A stretch of DNA of 64,000 nucleotides from contig OZ251484.1 of NCBI GenBank assembly GCA_965242665.1, positions 2,480,001 through 2,544,000 on the forward strand, given 5' to 3'. Source of the DNA: VXLM01 sp965242665. Its GTDB lineage: Bacteria; Chloroflexota; Dehalococcoidia; Lucifugimonadales; VXLM01. Both the position numbers and the translations under genes were made by a program. Within the stretch, counting starts at the first letter, position 1. Each line of letters begins with the position of its first letter. This document shows, one piece after another, positions 1 through 7,632 of the stretch. The notes under the pieces are model-generated. The model saw only the letters and a list, made by a program, of their open reading frames with translations, did not search any database and was not told the DNA's origin.

Positions 1-164
1 GGGGAGCAGCCCACGCTCCGATGTTCGTGGCGGAGGTGTCCGTTGGAGGGAAAGTGGCCGGTGTCGGGCGGGGAAGGCGCAAGGCGCTCGCCGAACAGGC
101 CGCGGCCAAGAATGCGCTCGAGGCGTTTCCTAGGCAGGCTGTTGCCGAACAGCCCTTGGAATAG
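1..164 (+). CDS. rnc: Ribonuclease III, C-terminal fragment (dsRNA-binding domain)
   Basis: The reading frame that is open at the window edge (codons from base 3) ends at TAG 162-164. Its last ~50 residues read as the C-terminal half of a double-stranded RNA-binding domain: an HAPMFVAEV strand, a G-K-V-x-G-x-G-x-G-x-R-R-K loop, then the A-x-x-x-A-A-x-x-A-L-E helix. This order is what is seen at the end of RNase III, which cleaves dsRNA in rRNA and mRNA processing. Only this domain is in the window, so another dsRBD protein cannot be excluded. The gene runs convergently toward the dioxygenase gene on the other strand. Confidence 0.8.
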   Translation, partial: GAAHAPMFVAEVSVGGKVAGVGRGRRKALAEQAAAKNALEAFPRQAVAEQPLE

Positions 165-239
165 CTCGTACCGCTACGCGCACACGATCTTTATAGGGAT
201 CCTTGCGGATCGGTTCCGGGAGTACCTCTCAGGCAACCC

Positions 240-1226
240 CTAGTAGCACAACGGATGATTCAAGGAAAAGCGGGTGTGGTCTTCGACGCCTTCGTTGGAT
301 TCACGCGCCATCGTCTCGAACCACATGGCTCGCCAATCCTCGAATCGGGTCATCTCTCGCTCGGGATGCTCGCGGCTCCGCGCGATCCAGGCCGGACGGC
401 CTCCCTGCCCAACGGGTTGGCCGATCGGCTGATAGCGCAGGTCGTAGCTCCAGCGAAGGCGGTCGCTGGTGTTCATCAGAGAGCTGTGCTGGGTGAGCTT
501 GTCGAGGATCACGACGTCGCCGGGATCCGCCGGCAGGGTTGCCCGCTCTTCCGGAATGATCTCATCTGGGATGCCCTTGAAGTCCGGGCGTCGCTCCGTG
601 GGTTTGCAGTGGACGGACAGCTCGCCCGATCGATGGCTGCCGGGAACCACCACTAGACAGCCATTCTCCTCATCCACGGGCACCATGGGCACCCATACCG
701 TCAACGCGGCGGTCTCGTCTGCATCGGTCTGGAATGCCCAGAGGTCCTGATGCCAAAGGGTCTTGGAGATCATGCCGTTCGGCGACTTCTGCACCGCTTC
801 CGACAGCGTATGCTCCGGCGGCTTGATGCGCGTGATGTGCAGGGGGCTCACCGCGATCTCGCTTCCGATGAACTGCTCCAATGCGTCCAACAGGCGCGGA
901 CTGCGCAGCAGATGGAACATGCGGGGGTGAAGGTACATTCCCCGGTCGGTTCTGTCTTGGGAGAAGGATACGTAGATGCTCAGATGCCGGAAGTGGTCGT
1001 CTCCCGTGTCCGCGACGAAGGCAGAGAGCCGGTCGATAGTGTCCATCCCCGAATACTTGCGCGCCAACTGTCCTTTGGCATACAGATCCTCGATGAGGTC
1101 ATCTAGCACCTCGCCGTACTCGTCAATGAGCGGCTGAATGTCCTGCTCGACGTCGAGCGCGCCCCTCAGTATGGTATATCCCTCTTCTCGGAGTTGTTCG
1201 GACGCCCTGGTTTCCGTTAGAAGCAT
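240..1226 (-). CDS. Phytanoyl-CoA dioxygenase (PhyH) family protein
   Basis: This 328-residue protein belongs to the PhyH family of non-haem Fe(II)/2-oxoglutarate oxygenases, which hydroxylate a substrate while decarboxylating 2-oxoglutarate. The iron ligands are visible as H159-x-D161 in the strand LWHQDLW and H247 in TQHSSL. R256, about nine residues later, is placed to bind the 2-oxoglutarate carboxylate. The segment VVPGSHR near 195 is typical of the family. Length is normal. It is a monocistronic gene convergent with the RNase III gene. The substrate cannot be told from sequence; such enzymes are often expanded in marine and sponge-associated bacteria. Confidence 0.88.
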   Translation of the reverse strand: MLLTETRASEQLREEGYTILRGALDVEQDIQPLIDEYGEVLDDLIEDLYAKGQLARKYSGMDTIDRLSAFVADTGDDHFRHLSIYVSFSQDRTDRGMYLHPRMFHLLRSPRLLDALEQFIGSEIAVSPLHITRIKPPEHTLSEAVQKSPNGMISKTLWHQDLWAFQTDADETAALTVWVPMVPVDEENGCLVVVPGSHRSGELSVHCKPTERRPDFKGIPDEIIPEERATLPADPGDVVILDKLTQHSSLMNTSDRLRWSYDLRYQPIGQPVGQGGRPAWIARSREHPEREMTRFEDWRAMWFETMARESNEGVEDHTRFSLNHPLCY

Positions 1227-1420
1227 AGGTCACCTGTGTCTACTGCGGATTTACGATGAATTGTATGGAAGGGATGCGGTGAAGTCAATGGAGGCTCCGA
1301 GGTTCCGTTTGATGTATTGGCATGGCGGCTATGGGGACGGCAACTCCAAGCGATACGTCGAGTCCGATCCATGCCGAGAGGAAGGAAACGGAACGTGGGG
1401 GCACGAGGATTCCCGCGTGT

Positions 1421-1543
1421 GGAGACCTTTGCATAACTAGGCGGAGTGGTTGTTTGGGGATGCTCTACCCATGGCGGCCCCCTTTATTTTGTGCACTCGG
1501 ATTTCCATTTGCATACCCTAGAAGAGGTTATGTAAAGGTCTCC
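1421..1543. mobile_element. 123-bp MITE related to the IS5-family element, copy A
   Basis: The element begins GGAGACCTTTGCATAAC and ends GTTATGTAAAGGTCTCC, so it has ~17-bp terminal inverted repeats. Its reverse complement matches the 124-bp element at 19160-19283 along the whole length with scattered differences, and its left ~45 bases match the left end of the IS at 4767. It has no coding capacity. The flanks (ATTCCCGCGTGT on the left, GAAAGTGGGAACC on the right) are a degraded copy of the dispersed palindrome, as if the element landed in its centre. Confidence 0.8.
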
Positions 1544-1654
1544 GAAAGTGGGAACCTACTGGAGGGAGGCGTCAGGGCCGCCACCGAGCACCGCTTCGCC
1601 TATCTCTATGGTATAGTGACTATTGTATCCTCGCGTAGTCAGAGGGAGGTTCTC

Positions 1655-1936
1655 GTGATCGAGCCCGGCAAGGTCTTCGCAGTTACAACCTATGGTGTCC
1701 TAGGGAGAGAAGACATCGCTCGCAAAGGGATAGAGGCTTTCATGGGAATGGTCGGTCAAGTTCACATCGACTGCTCCCACTGGTGGTGTAACCAGCAGGA
1801 AAGGGACCTGCTCCTGATGGTTGAGTTCTATTACAGCAGCGACGAAGTGCAGAACTTCATTGGAGGGTATCTCTGCCCGGTACTCCTAGCCCCAGAGGAT
1901 CTATCATTTTTGCCGACCCCTCACAAAAAATCCTGA
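1655..1936 (+). CDS. Hypothetical protein, 93 aa
   Basis: I do not recognise this small protein. The frame is open further upstream, but that part runs through the MITE. The GTG at 1655 has a strong Shine-Dalgarno (GGGAGG at 1644-1649) five bases upstream, which is why I choose it. The product has a Cys/Trp-rich centre (C-S-H-W-W-C-N) followed by an acidic segment, with no signal peptide or obvious membrane span. A possible -10 (TATAGT) lies near 1612-1617. It stands alone between repeat elements. It could be a truncated remnant of a longer gene displaced by the MITE. Confidence 0.4.
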   Translation: MIEPGKVFAVTTYGVLGREDIARKGIEAFMGMVGQVHIDCSHWWCNQQERDLLLMVEFYYSSDEVQNFIGGYLCPVLLAPEDLSFLPTPHKKS

Positions 1937-2340
1937 TACAGCCTCTGTCTGACGGTAATCACGTAGCCATCACCATAGGCCGTATCAAGCAAGGCAAAGT
2001 GCAGGACCAAGATGTTGGCCGGGGCCCCTCGACCGTGAGACCGCAGAGGTGTTGATGCTGATCCCCCAGCGACCTAGCAGGTGCAGATTTCCGGCCCAGG
2101 TTCATCGTCCAGAGATCGAGTGGCCAATGGGATCTCAGACGCGTGCTTCACGACGACCAGGAAACGCCTGTATCCTATGAGCACTTTGCGTCTCTCCCTG
2201 TTGAGAATCAGATAGTTAAAATTGTGATTAAGGGTAGGGGCGACTAGCTAGACACTCTACCACTGTGTGCGACGTCGGCACTCAGGGTTCGCCGAGGAGT
2301 ACGCACCAACGCAGGCGGGAACACAGGCCGCGCTATTCCA
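1937..2340. other. Intergenic stretch, nothing recognised
   Basis: No open frame with a credible start, no tRNA-like fold and no clear repeat is seen here. It lies between the 93-aa gene and the decayed IS end. Confidence 0.5.
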
Positions 2341-2427
2341 TCTCCGGAGAAGGCGAATGGATCGGGGGGCGTCAGGGGGGCAGAGTATCCCCAAACAACC
2401 ACTCCACTGTGTTATACAAAGGTCTCC
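2341..2427. mobile_element. Decayed end of an IS5-related element/MITE
   Basis: The right end (GTTATACAAAGGTCTCC at 2411-2427) and the inner segment CCCCAAACAACCACTCC match the MITE and IS ends. The part near 2360, with CGAATGGATCGGGGGGCG, resembles the inside of the left end of the IS at 4767 (in reverse). No matching left terminus is found upstream. The right flank GTAGGCGGGAATCC is half of the dispersed palindrome, again placing the insertion at its centre. Confidence 0.6.
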
Positions 2428-2508
2428 GTAGGCGGGAATCCATCCCCTGCGTCCGACGCCCATCCATTACCATACCTGCACAGACACCTCGAATCAACCG
2501 AATTGCAT

Positions 2509-2696
2509 TTGACAAAACAGAACCTACGTACTATCCTGAACCTATAACGACCCCGTCCAAACCACAACCCAAGGAGCCAATCATGCAATCATCAATCATC
2601 AATCTGCAATTCCCCAACCCGCCAGCGACAGAATTCGACAAAATACGACAGAATGCCACAAAATGCAACGAAACCTCGTGCGCACGCGTTCCCTAA
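2509..2696 (+). pseudogene. HTH-protein cassette, copy 1 (promoter, leader and truncated 37-codon ORF)
   Basis: A promoter TTGACA (2509-2514)-17-TATCCT (2532-2537), an AAGGAG ribosome site (2571-2576) and an ATG at 2583 are colinear with the intact cassette at 6209-6800. The ORF reads MQSSIIN... then P-P-A-T-E-F-D-K-I-R-Q-N-A-T-K-C-N-E-T-S-C-A-R-V-P and stops at 2694-2696. In the intact copy the same point continues into the DNA-binding domain. The remnant keeps five 10-bp repeats (2626-2675) and the GC-rich alternating tract after them. The body of the gene is lost. Confidence 0.6.
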
Positions 2697-2753
2697 TTCA
2701 CGCGCACGCGCGCGAAGCACCACACCCACCCCCGTCATTCCCACACACACCCC

Positions 2754-2782
2754 CGTCATTCCCGCGTAGGCGGGAATCCCTT
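2754..2782. repeat. Dispersed palindrome
   Basis: This is one copy of the ATTCCCGCG-N-AGGCGGGAAT palindrome, preceded by CGTC, that recurs throughout the intergenic regions. A half copy without the right arm precedes it (CGTCATTCCCAC). Confidence 0.85.
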
Positions 2783-2882
2783 CTCCCCGCATGGATTGCC
2801 CCCAAGCCGCATCGGATTCCTGGATCTGCCGTCCCCTAGTCCTCATGCCAATAGATCGAACGCAGCCACACCCGGGACTGGC

Positions 2883-2911
2883 TTGACTTTTCTCGCACAC
2901 ACGGGTAGGCT
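2883..2911 (+). promoter_or_regulatory. Promoter of the TPP riboswitch transcript
   Basis: TTGACT (2883-2888) and TAGGCT (2906-2911) are separated by 17 bases, placing the transcript start about 15 bases before the riboswitch aptamer. Confidence 0.6.
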
Positions 2912-2929
2912 TCCGTGCATACGAGAAAG

Positions 2930-3023
2930 GAACCAGGGGGAGCTTGGGCGCGCCAGGCTGAGAGGTCCCAACCGAGAGGGACGACCCCGCGACCTGATCT
3001 GGGTAATGCCAGCGGAGGGATGA
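2930..3023 (+). promoter_or_regulatory. TPP (THI-element) riboswitch
   Basis: The conserved parts of the thiamine-pyrophosphate aptamer are present in order: a GGGGAGC arm, GGCTGAGA (2956-2963), an extra hairpin built on GTCCC/GGGAC, ACCC, CCTGATCTGG (2993-3002), TAATGCCAGCG (3004-3014) and GAGGGATG. The aptamer is followed at once by a strong intrinsic terminator, so control is most likely by transcription termination when TPP is bound. It precedes a sodium symporter gene, implying that the cargo is thiamine or a precursor. Confidence 0.93.
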
Positions 3024-3044
3024 GGTTTTGTCATCGAATCGTCC

Positions 3045-3082
3045 GGGCCGCCCAGAGAATTTGGGCGGCCCGTTCCTTTTTC
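3045..3082 (+). terminator. Riboswitch-controlled intrinsic terminator
   Basis: A perfect 10-bp GC-rich stem (GGGCCGCCCA at 3045-3054 pairing with TGGGCGGCCC at 3062-3071) is followed by GTTCCTTTTT. It lies between the TPP aptamer and the start of the transporter gene, so it is the expression platform. Confidence 0.85.
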
Positions 3083-3110
3083 CGACAACCGACCGGATGG
3101 AGGGAAAATC

Positions 3111-4577
3111 ATGCTCGATACCACACTGGCCATACCGATCGCGGTGGTCACCGCGGCGGTCTTCGTCATCGCGGGGATCATGTACACAAGAGGCAGACGA
3201 GGAGGAGTGGAAGACTACTTGGTCGCCCGCAACAGCGCGGGAAGCGCCCTCGCTACAGCGACGGTCGTAGCCTCGGTCGCAGGCGCGTGGATCCTCTTCA
3301 GCCCCGCAGAAGCCGGCACCTGGGCCGGCATCACCGCCCTCATCGGGTACGGCATCGGACAAGCCGCCCCGCTCGCAGCCTTCGTCTGGCTCGGGCCGAG
3401 AATGCGGAGCGTGATGCCGGAAGGACACTCCCTCACCGAGTACGTATGGCACCGCTACGGCGCAGCCATGTACGTCTTCACGCTCGGCGTCATCATCTTC
3501 TACATGTTCATCTTCCTGTCCGCGGAGCTGACCGGCATCTCCCTGGCGCTCGACCTGCTCGCCGACGTTCCGCTGCTGGCGACGGCGGCGATCGTCGGCC
3601 TGCTTACCGTGGGGTACACCGCATACGGAGGGATTCGAGCATCCATCTTCACCGACGGCATACAATTCTCGTTGGTCATCCCCCTGCTGCTCATCACGTT
3701 CGCCGCCCTCGTCGTGTCCGTGGAAGGGTTCGGCGCAGTGTTCGACCCAGTGCGCGAGACCGCGCCGCAACTCCTCTCATTCACCCACGGGCCGGGCATC
3801 GACTTCGGCATCACGTTGATAATCGCCATCCTCGCCGCCAACATGTTCCACCAGGGGTTTTGTCAGCGCGTGTACACGAGCAAGGACGACCACGCCCTCC
3901 GCAGAGGGTTCGGGGCCGCGGGCGCAGTGGTAATCCCCCTCATCATCATCGCCGGCCTCGCTGGGATCATGGCAGTCGGCAAGGGGGTCGTCGACAACCC
4001 CTCAGTCGCGATGTTCTCGCTGATCGTCGCAGTCCTGCCGACATGGGCCGTGATCGTCGTTCTGGTGCTTGCGCTCGTGCTGGTGATGAGCAGCCTCGAT
4101 ACGCTGCTGAACGGCATCGCCAGCGCCGTCACCAGCGACCTCGCGCGATTCAAGCCAGATCTGAAGAGCCCGTCCGTGCTCGGCTCGTCTCGCGCCGTCA
4201 CCGTCGTCCTCATCATCCCGGCCATCCTCATCGCGTCCCAAGGGTACAGCGTCCTATACCTCTTCCTGCTCGCGGACATGGTATGCGCGGCCGCCCTATT
4301 CCCCGTCTTCTGGGGACTCTACTCGACGCGCTTCACTGGCGGCGGGGCCCTGGCCGCAAGCGCCGCAGGATTGGCCGCAGGCGCACTGTTCTTCCCAACC
4401 CCAGCAGCCCCATACGCTATAGGTTGGATCGTCGACATTGGGTGGGCCAGCCAGCTCGTCGTCAGCTTCGGGGCGGCGCTCGGAGTATCGATCGTTGTGA
4501 GCCTGATACTCACTGCCACCAGCAAGAGAGCGTATGATTTCTCGCAGATCCGACAGCAGGTGCGCCTGATCGAATGA
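3111..4577 (+). CDS. thiV: Sodium:solute symporter (SSS family), ThiV-like thiamine or HMP transporter
   Basis: This 488-residue, very hydrophobic protein has about 13 membrane spans, the usual SSS size. Family marks are the early segment VEDYLVARN-S-A-G-S-A-L near residue 35, G-H-S-L-T-E-Y near 104 and V-G-Y-T-A-Y-G-G-I-R-A near 165, where many SSS proteins have Y-T-x-x-G-G. It starts at ATG 3111 after GGAGGG. Known SSS transporters behind TPP riboswitches (ThiV, including the one studied in SAR11) are assigned to uptake of the thiamine pyrimidine precursor HMP or thiamine. The assignment here rests on the riboswitch in front of it plus the family; the exact substrate is inferred. Confidence 0.85.
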   Translation: MLDTTLAIPIAVVTAAVFVIAGIMYTRGRRGGVEDYLVARNSAGSALATATVVASVAGAWILFSPAEAGTWAGITALIGYGIGQAAPLAAFVWLGPRMRSVMPEGHSLTEYVWHRYGAAMYVFTLGVIIFYMFIFLSAELTGISLALDLLADVPLLATAAIVGLLTVGYTAYGGIRASIFTDGIQFSLVIPLLLITFAALVVSVEGFGAVFDPVRETAPQLLSFTHGPGIDFGITLIIAILAANMFHQGFCQRVYTSKDDHALRRGFGAAGAVVIPLIIIAGLAGIMAVGKGVVDNPSVAMFSLIVAVLPTWAVIVVLVLALVLVMSSLDTLLNGIASAVTSDLARFKPDLKSPSVLGSSRAVTVVLIIPAILIASQGYSVLYLFLLADMVCAAALFPVFWGLYSTRFTGGGALAASAAGLAAGALFFPTPAAPYAIGWIVDIGWASQLVVSFGAALGVSIVVSLILTATSKRAYDFSQIRQQVRLIE

Positions 4578-4597
4578 CCTCGGAGACCCACGGCTCC

Positions 4598-4646
4598 CTA
4601 CCGGATTCTTGTCCCGTGCCCGGACGCGGAGGCAGGAATCCGGTAG
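4598..4646. repeat. Inverted repeat after thiV
   Basis: CTACCGGATTC (4598-4608) and GAATCCGGTAG (4636-4646) are perfect complements around a 27-base loop. There is no T-run after it, so it is not a standard terminator, but it sits where one would be expected, 20 bases after the transporter stop codon. Confidence 0.5.
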
Positions 4647-4766
4647 CATCCGCCAAACCATCGGAGCCGCGAGGCGCAGTCCGTCCAAGAACACAGCACC
4701 CCCACGAATACGCATCGGACACAGACCGGCGAGATTCCCGCACACACCCACGTCATTCCCGCGTAG

Positions 4767-6033
4767 GGAGACCTTTGAATAACTATGCGGAATGGTTGTT
4801 TGAGGATGTTCGGCCCCCGATCCATTCCTTTCGCCTCAGATGTCAGACCATCCGGCCCCGAGAAAGAAGAGATGAACTTCACTCACAAGGTACATCACCA
4901 GCACAACACCCAGCTCAGACCGGGCATCTAGCCCCCCAACCGCCTCCTCCAGGCAGCTTGGTCCATCCACCACACACAGCTCAGACTGAACATCCAGACA
5001 ACTTGACCGCACGACGCAGGTTGTACGCCATCAACTCAAACCACATCTCCACCGCGTTCCTTCCCAATCCACAATACCGTACCCGCGTGTACCCATAACT
5101 GCGCTTCAGAGTGCCGAACACATTCTCTACCGGCGCCCGCACAGGCCCTATCAACTCGTTGCGACACCGCCGCCAATGCGGCAACCCCCGCTGATGCTTG
5201 TGCGAACGATGCATGATCCGATCAGCAATCCCCTGAGACCTCAACCACCGCCGCCTCTCTTTAGACTCATACGCTCGATCACCGTACACCGCACCCTCAT
5301 CACCACTCACTAACACATCACCCACCTCGCTCTCATACACCTTGGCCGGCGTCAACTCTGCCCTTCGCACTATCCCAGTGCCAGCATCCACCCCGATATG
5401 CACCTTGTAGCCGAAGTGCGATCGACGCCCACGCTGACTCTGCGTCCAATCTGCGTCAGGGTCCACAGCACTCTTCGTCCCACGACCCGCAGACACCGGC
5501 GGCCGACGCACCTGCGCCTCCACTAACGTAGCATCCATCAACGTTCCCTCCTTCAAGACCAGACCTAGACCGTCCAACTGTTTCCCCAACTCTTCGAACA
5601 GCCTTTCGCTCAGTCCCAGCCTCTCCAAGGTACTGCGGAAACGACTGAGCGTAGAGTGGTCCGGCGTATCGTCTTGAAGTCCCAAGCCTACGAAGCGGCG
5701 GAAGGATATGCGGTCGGCCAGGGCCTCCTCCATCTGGGAATCTGACAGGTTGTACCACTGCTGAAGTAGCAGCACCTTGACCATCATAATCGGCGGGTAG
5801 CTGGGTCTTCCCTCGCGTGCTGAGTAGACTCTGCTGACTAGTTGGCCTAGCCGTTCCCAGTCGATCATGGTGTCGATTCGTTCCAGTCGTTCGTTTCGTC
5901 CCAGTGTTTGCGGCAGCAATGATTCTACCAGTGAAGGTTGGCCCATCTCTCGGTGCATTCTACTCTCCTTACGACTTGCACGATCCAACTCCTCTGTTTA
6001 TACCCCAACACAGCAGGTTATGCAAAAGTCTCC
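4767..6033 (-). mobile_element. IS5-family insertion sequence (~1267 bp)
   Basis: The ends are inverted repeats: GGAGACCTTTGAATAAC at the left and GTTATGCAAAAGTCTCC at the right (two mismatches over 17). One transposase gene fills the interior. The left flank is half of the dispersed palindrome (CATTCCCGCGTAG), and the right flank (CTTCACTGGAATCTCC) looks like a mutated right half. No exact target duplication is visible (GTAG versus CTTC), so the element is old or recombined. Its left ~75 bases share sequence with the MITEs. Confidence 0.8.
4981..5958 (-). CDS. IS5-family transposase (DDE)
   Basis: The 325-residue protein has the N-terminal IS5 helical domain (residues ~1-100, with Y-P-P-I-M-M-V-K-V-L-L-L-Q and the F-R-R-F-V-G-L-G segment) followed by a DDE catalytic core. 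The acidic residues are visible in LMDATL, VYGDRAYES and APVENVFGTLKR-S-Y-G; the Y-x-x-x-x-R-Y following it is typical. I start at the ATG at 5958 because AAGGAG lies six bases upstream. It is full length without frameshift, so it may still be active and may mobilise the related MITEs. Confidence 0.9.
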   Translation of the reverse strand: MHREMGQPSLVESLLPQTLGRNERLERIDTMIDWERLGQLVSRVYSAREGRPSYPPIMMVKVLLLQQWYNLSDSQMEEALADRISFRRFVGLGLQDDTPDHSTLSRFRSTLERLGLSERLFEELGKQLDGLGLVLKEGTLMDATLVEAQVRRPPVSAGRGTKSAVDPDADWTQSQRGRRSHFGYKVHIGVDAGTGIVRRAELTPAKVYESEVGDVLVSGDEGAVYGDRAYESKERRRWLRSQGIADRIMHRSHKHQRGLPHWRRCRNELIGPVRAPVENVFGTLKRSYGYTRVRYCGLGRNAVEMWFELMAYNLRRAVKLSGCSV

Positions 6034-6208
6034 CTTCACTGGAATCTCCCCACTCACGCCATTCCCACTCCGTCTACGTCACTTCTGCACCCACCCCACG
6101 TCATATCCTGCCATTGTCTACGTCATTCCCGTACCCTCCCACGTCATTCCCGCGAAGGCGGGAATCTACCCGCCCACGTCCCACACAGACGCCCCCGGAG
6201 CATCGTAT
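6034..6208. repeat. Intergenic palindrome block
   Basis: This stretch holds partial CGTCAT units and one full palindrome (about 6139-6165, CATTCCCGCGAAGGCGGGAATC). Confidence 0.7.
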
Positions 6209-6287
6209 TTGACAAAACAGAACCCACGTACTACTCTGAACCTAAAGACGAATCCAGACGACTCCGTCCAAACCACAACCCAAGGAG
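6209..6287 (+). promoter_or_regulatory. Promoter and ribosome site of the intact HTH cassette
   Basis: TTGACA (6209-6214)-17-TACTCT (6232-6237), then AAGGAG (6282-6287) six bases before the TTG start. The same arrangement with nearly the same bases is found at 2509 and 19458, so promoter and leader are copied as one unit. Confidence 0.65.
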
Positions 6288-6293
6288 ACAATC

Positions 6294-6800
6294 TTGCAAT
6301 CCACAATCCACAATGCCCCCCTCCCGCCGTCGACGGAAATCGACACAATCCAACAGAATCCGGCAAAATCCGACGAAAACTCGTGTGCGCGCGTTCCTCT
6401 ATTCCCGCGCGCACGCGAGGACCGCGAAACAGCCCTCTCCCTCAAGCAAATAAAATTCCTCCGCTGCCTCCTAACCGAAGGCACAATCTCCGCCGCCGCA
6501 GAAAAAGCAGGCACCCACCGCTCCACCTTCTACGCCTGGATGGAAGACCCCGCATTCAAAGCCGAATACGAACACTGCCGATCACTCGCACTCTCCATCG
6601 CCAAAACCGAAATCAGCGCCCTCTCACTCGACGCCGCCGAACTCCTCCACGAATGCCTCAAGCCAGGCTACCACCCCGCCGTCCGCGTCCACGCCGCAGG
6701 AACCATCCTCAGAAACGCCCAAAAATTGACCCAAGCCGCCAACCAGTCCGAACCGCACACACCCACCAACCCCGACGAACACCACCCATCCCACTATTGA
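6294..6800 (+). CDS. Helix-turn-helix DNA-binding protein, phage terminase small-subunit-like
   Basis: This 168-residue protein has a variable N-terminus (~1-48) then an HTH domain: L-S-L-K-Q-I-K-F-L-R-C-L followed by ISAAAEKAGTHRSTFYAWM and a helical remainder (E-Y-E-H-C-R-S-L-A). The pattern is that of phBC6A51-type HTH and small terminase proteins, which bind DNA sites at packaging or insertion ends. The start is TTG, as the paralogous remnants have ATG at the same place and the ribosome site is conserved. Its first codons overlap five phased 10-bp repeats, so it may bind its own leader. No phage genes surround it. A role in regulation or as a mobile cassette is possible but not shown. Confidence 0.6.
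   Translation: MQSTIHNAPLPPSTEIDTIQQNPAKSDENSCARVPLFPRAREDRETALSLKQIKFLRCLLTEGTISAAAEKAGTHRSTFYAWMEDPAFKAEYEHCRSLALSIAKTEISALSLDAAELLHECLKPGYHPAVRVHAAGTILRNAQKLTQAANQSEPHTPTNPDEHHPSHY
6331..6417. repeat. Five 10-bp iterons and a GC hairpin inside the HTH gene start
   Basis: Consecutive decamers CGACGGAAAT, CGACACAATC, CAACAGAATC, CGGCAAAATC and CGACGAAAAC occupy 6331-6380. A hairpin of CGTGTGCGCGCG (6382-6393) with CGCGCGCACGCG (6406-6417) follows. Copies 1 and 3 keep the decamers at 2626-2675 and 19674-19723. The 10-base period places each unit on one face of the helix. Confidence 0.6.
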
Positions 6801-6857
6801 AAATCGCCCTCCAATCTGCGATAGTTTCCCAAGGGCAGCCCCCAAAGAGGACAACCT

Positions 6858-7622
6858 ATGACGAACAAGATCGACCTAAACTGTGACATGGGCGAAAGCT
6901 TCGGAATGTACCAAATGGGACTCGACGAAGAAGTCATCCAATACATCACATCCGCCAACATCGCCTGCGGCTTCCACGCCGGCGACCCAATGTGGATGCG
7001 CAAAACCGTCCATCTCGCCGAACGACACAACGTCGCCGTCGGCGCACATCCCAGCTTCCCAGACCTCGTCGGATTCGGACGACGAAACATCGACGCATCA
7101 CCCGAAGAAGCCAAGAACGACATCACCTACCAAATCGGCGCACTCCAAGCATTCACCCACTCCCGCACCCTACAACACGTCAAACCCCACGGAGCCATGT
7201 ACAACCGCGCCGTCACCGATGATACCCTCGCACGCGCCGTCTGCGAAGCCATCCTCGAATTCGACCCATCACTCATCCTCGTCGCACTCGCAGGATCCCA
7301 ATGGGTCGATCTCGCCAAAGATATGGGACTCCGCGTCGCCAGAGAAATCTTCGCAGACCGCGCACTAAATCCAAACGGCTCCCTCGTACCACGCTCACAG
7401 CCCGGAAGCGTACTCCACGACGTCAACGAAATAGCAGACCGCAGCATCCAAATGATACGCGAAGGAAAGGCAACCGCCATCGACGGACACACCATCGACG
7501 TCCAAGCAGACAGCCTCTGCATCCACGGAGACACCCCAGGCGCCGTCGAAATGGCCAAGACCCTCCGCCAACAACTCGACCGCGAATCCATCGCCCTTAC
7601 CCCCATGGGACAACTCGTATAA
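6858..7622 (+). CDS. pxpA: 5-oxoprolinase subunit A (LamB/YcsF family)
   Basis: The 254-residue protein is a full-length PxpA. It opens with the family signature KIDLNCDMGESFGMYQMG and carries SANIACGFHAGDP and HPSFPDLVGFGRR. PxpA acts with PxpBC to hydrolyse 5-oxoproline (pyroglutamate), a spontaneous damage product of glutamine and glutamate, to glutamate with ATP. It is the first gene of pxpABC, ten bases before pxpB, with AGAGGA upstream of the start. Codon use is strongly C-ending, like its two partners. Confidence 0.95.
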   Translation: MTNKIDLNCDMGESFGMYQMGLDEEVIQYITSANIACGFHAGDPMWMRKTVHLAERHNVAVGAHPSFPDLVGFGRRNIDASPEEAKNDITYQIGALQAFTHSRTLQHVKPHGAMYNRAVTDDTLARAVCEAILEFDPSLILVALAGSQWVDLAKDMGLRVAREIFADRALNPNGSLVPRSQPGSVLHDVNEIADRSIQMIREGKATAIDGHTIDVQADSLCIHGDTPGAVEMAKTLRQQLDRESIALTPMGQLV

Positions 7623-7632
7623 CCCGCCGACC

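Noticed and set aside
2265..2582. Coding frame through the decayed IS end and cassette promoter
   Set aside because: It crosses a transposon terminus and a promoter, and has no ribosome site; only the 2583 start is credible.
2915..4537. Long Arg/His-rich open frame overlapping the symporter gene
   Set aside because: It is the antiphase shadow of a high-GC gene; the symporter frame has the membrane pattern, ribosome site and riboswitch.
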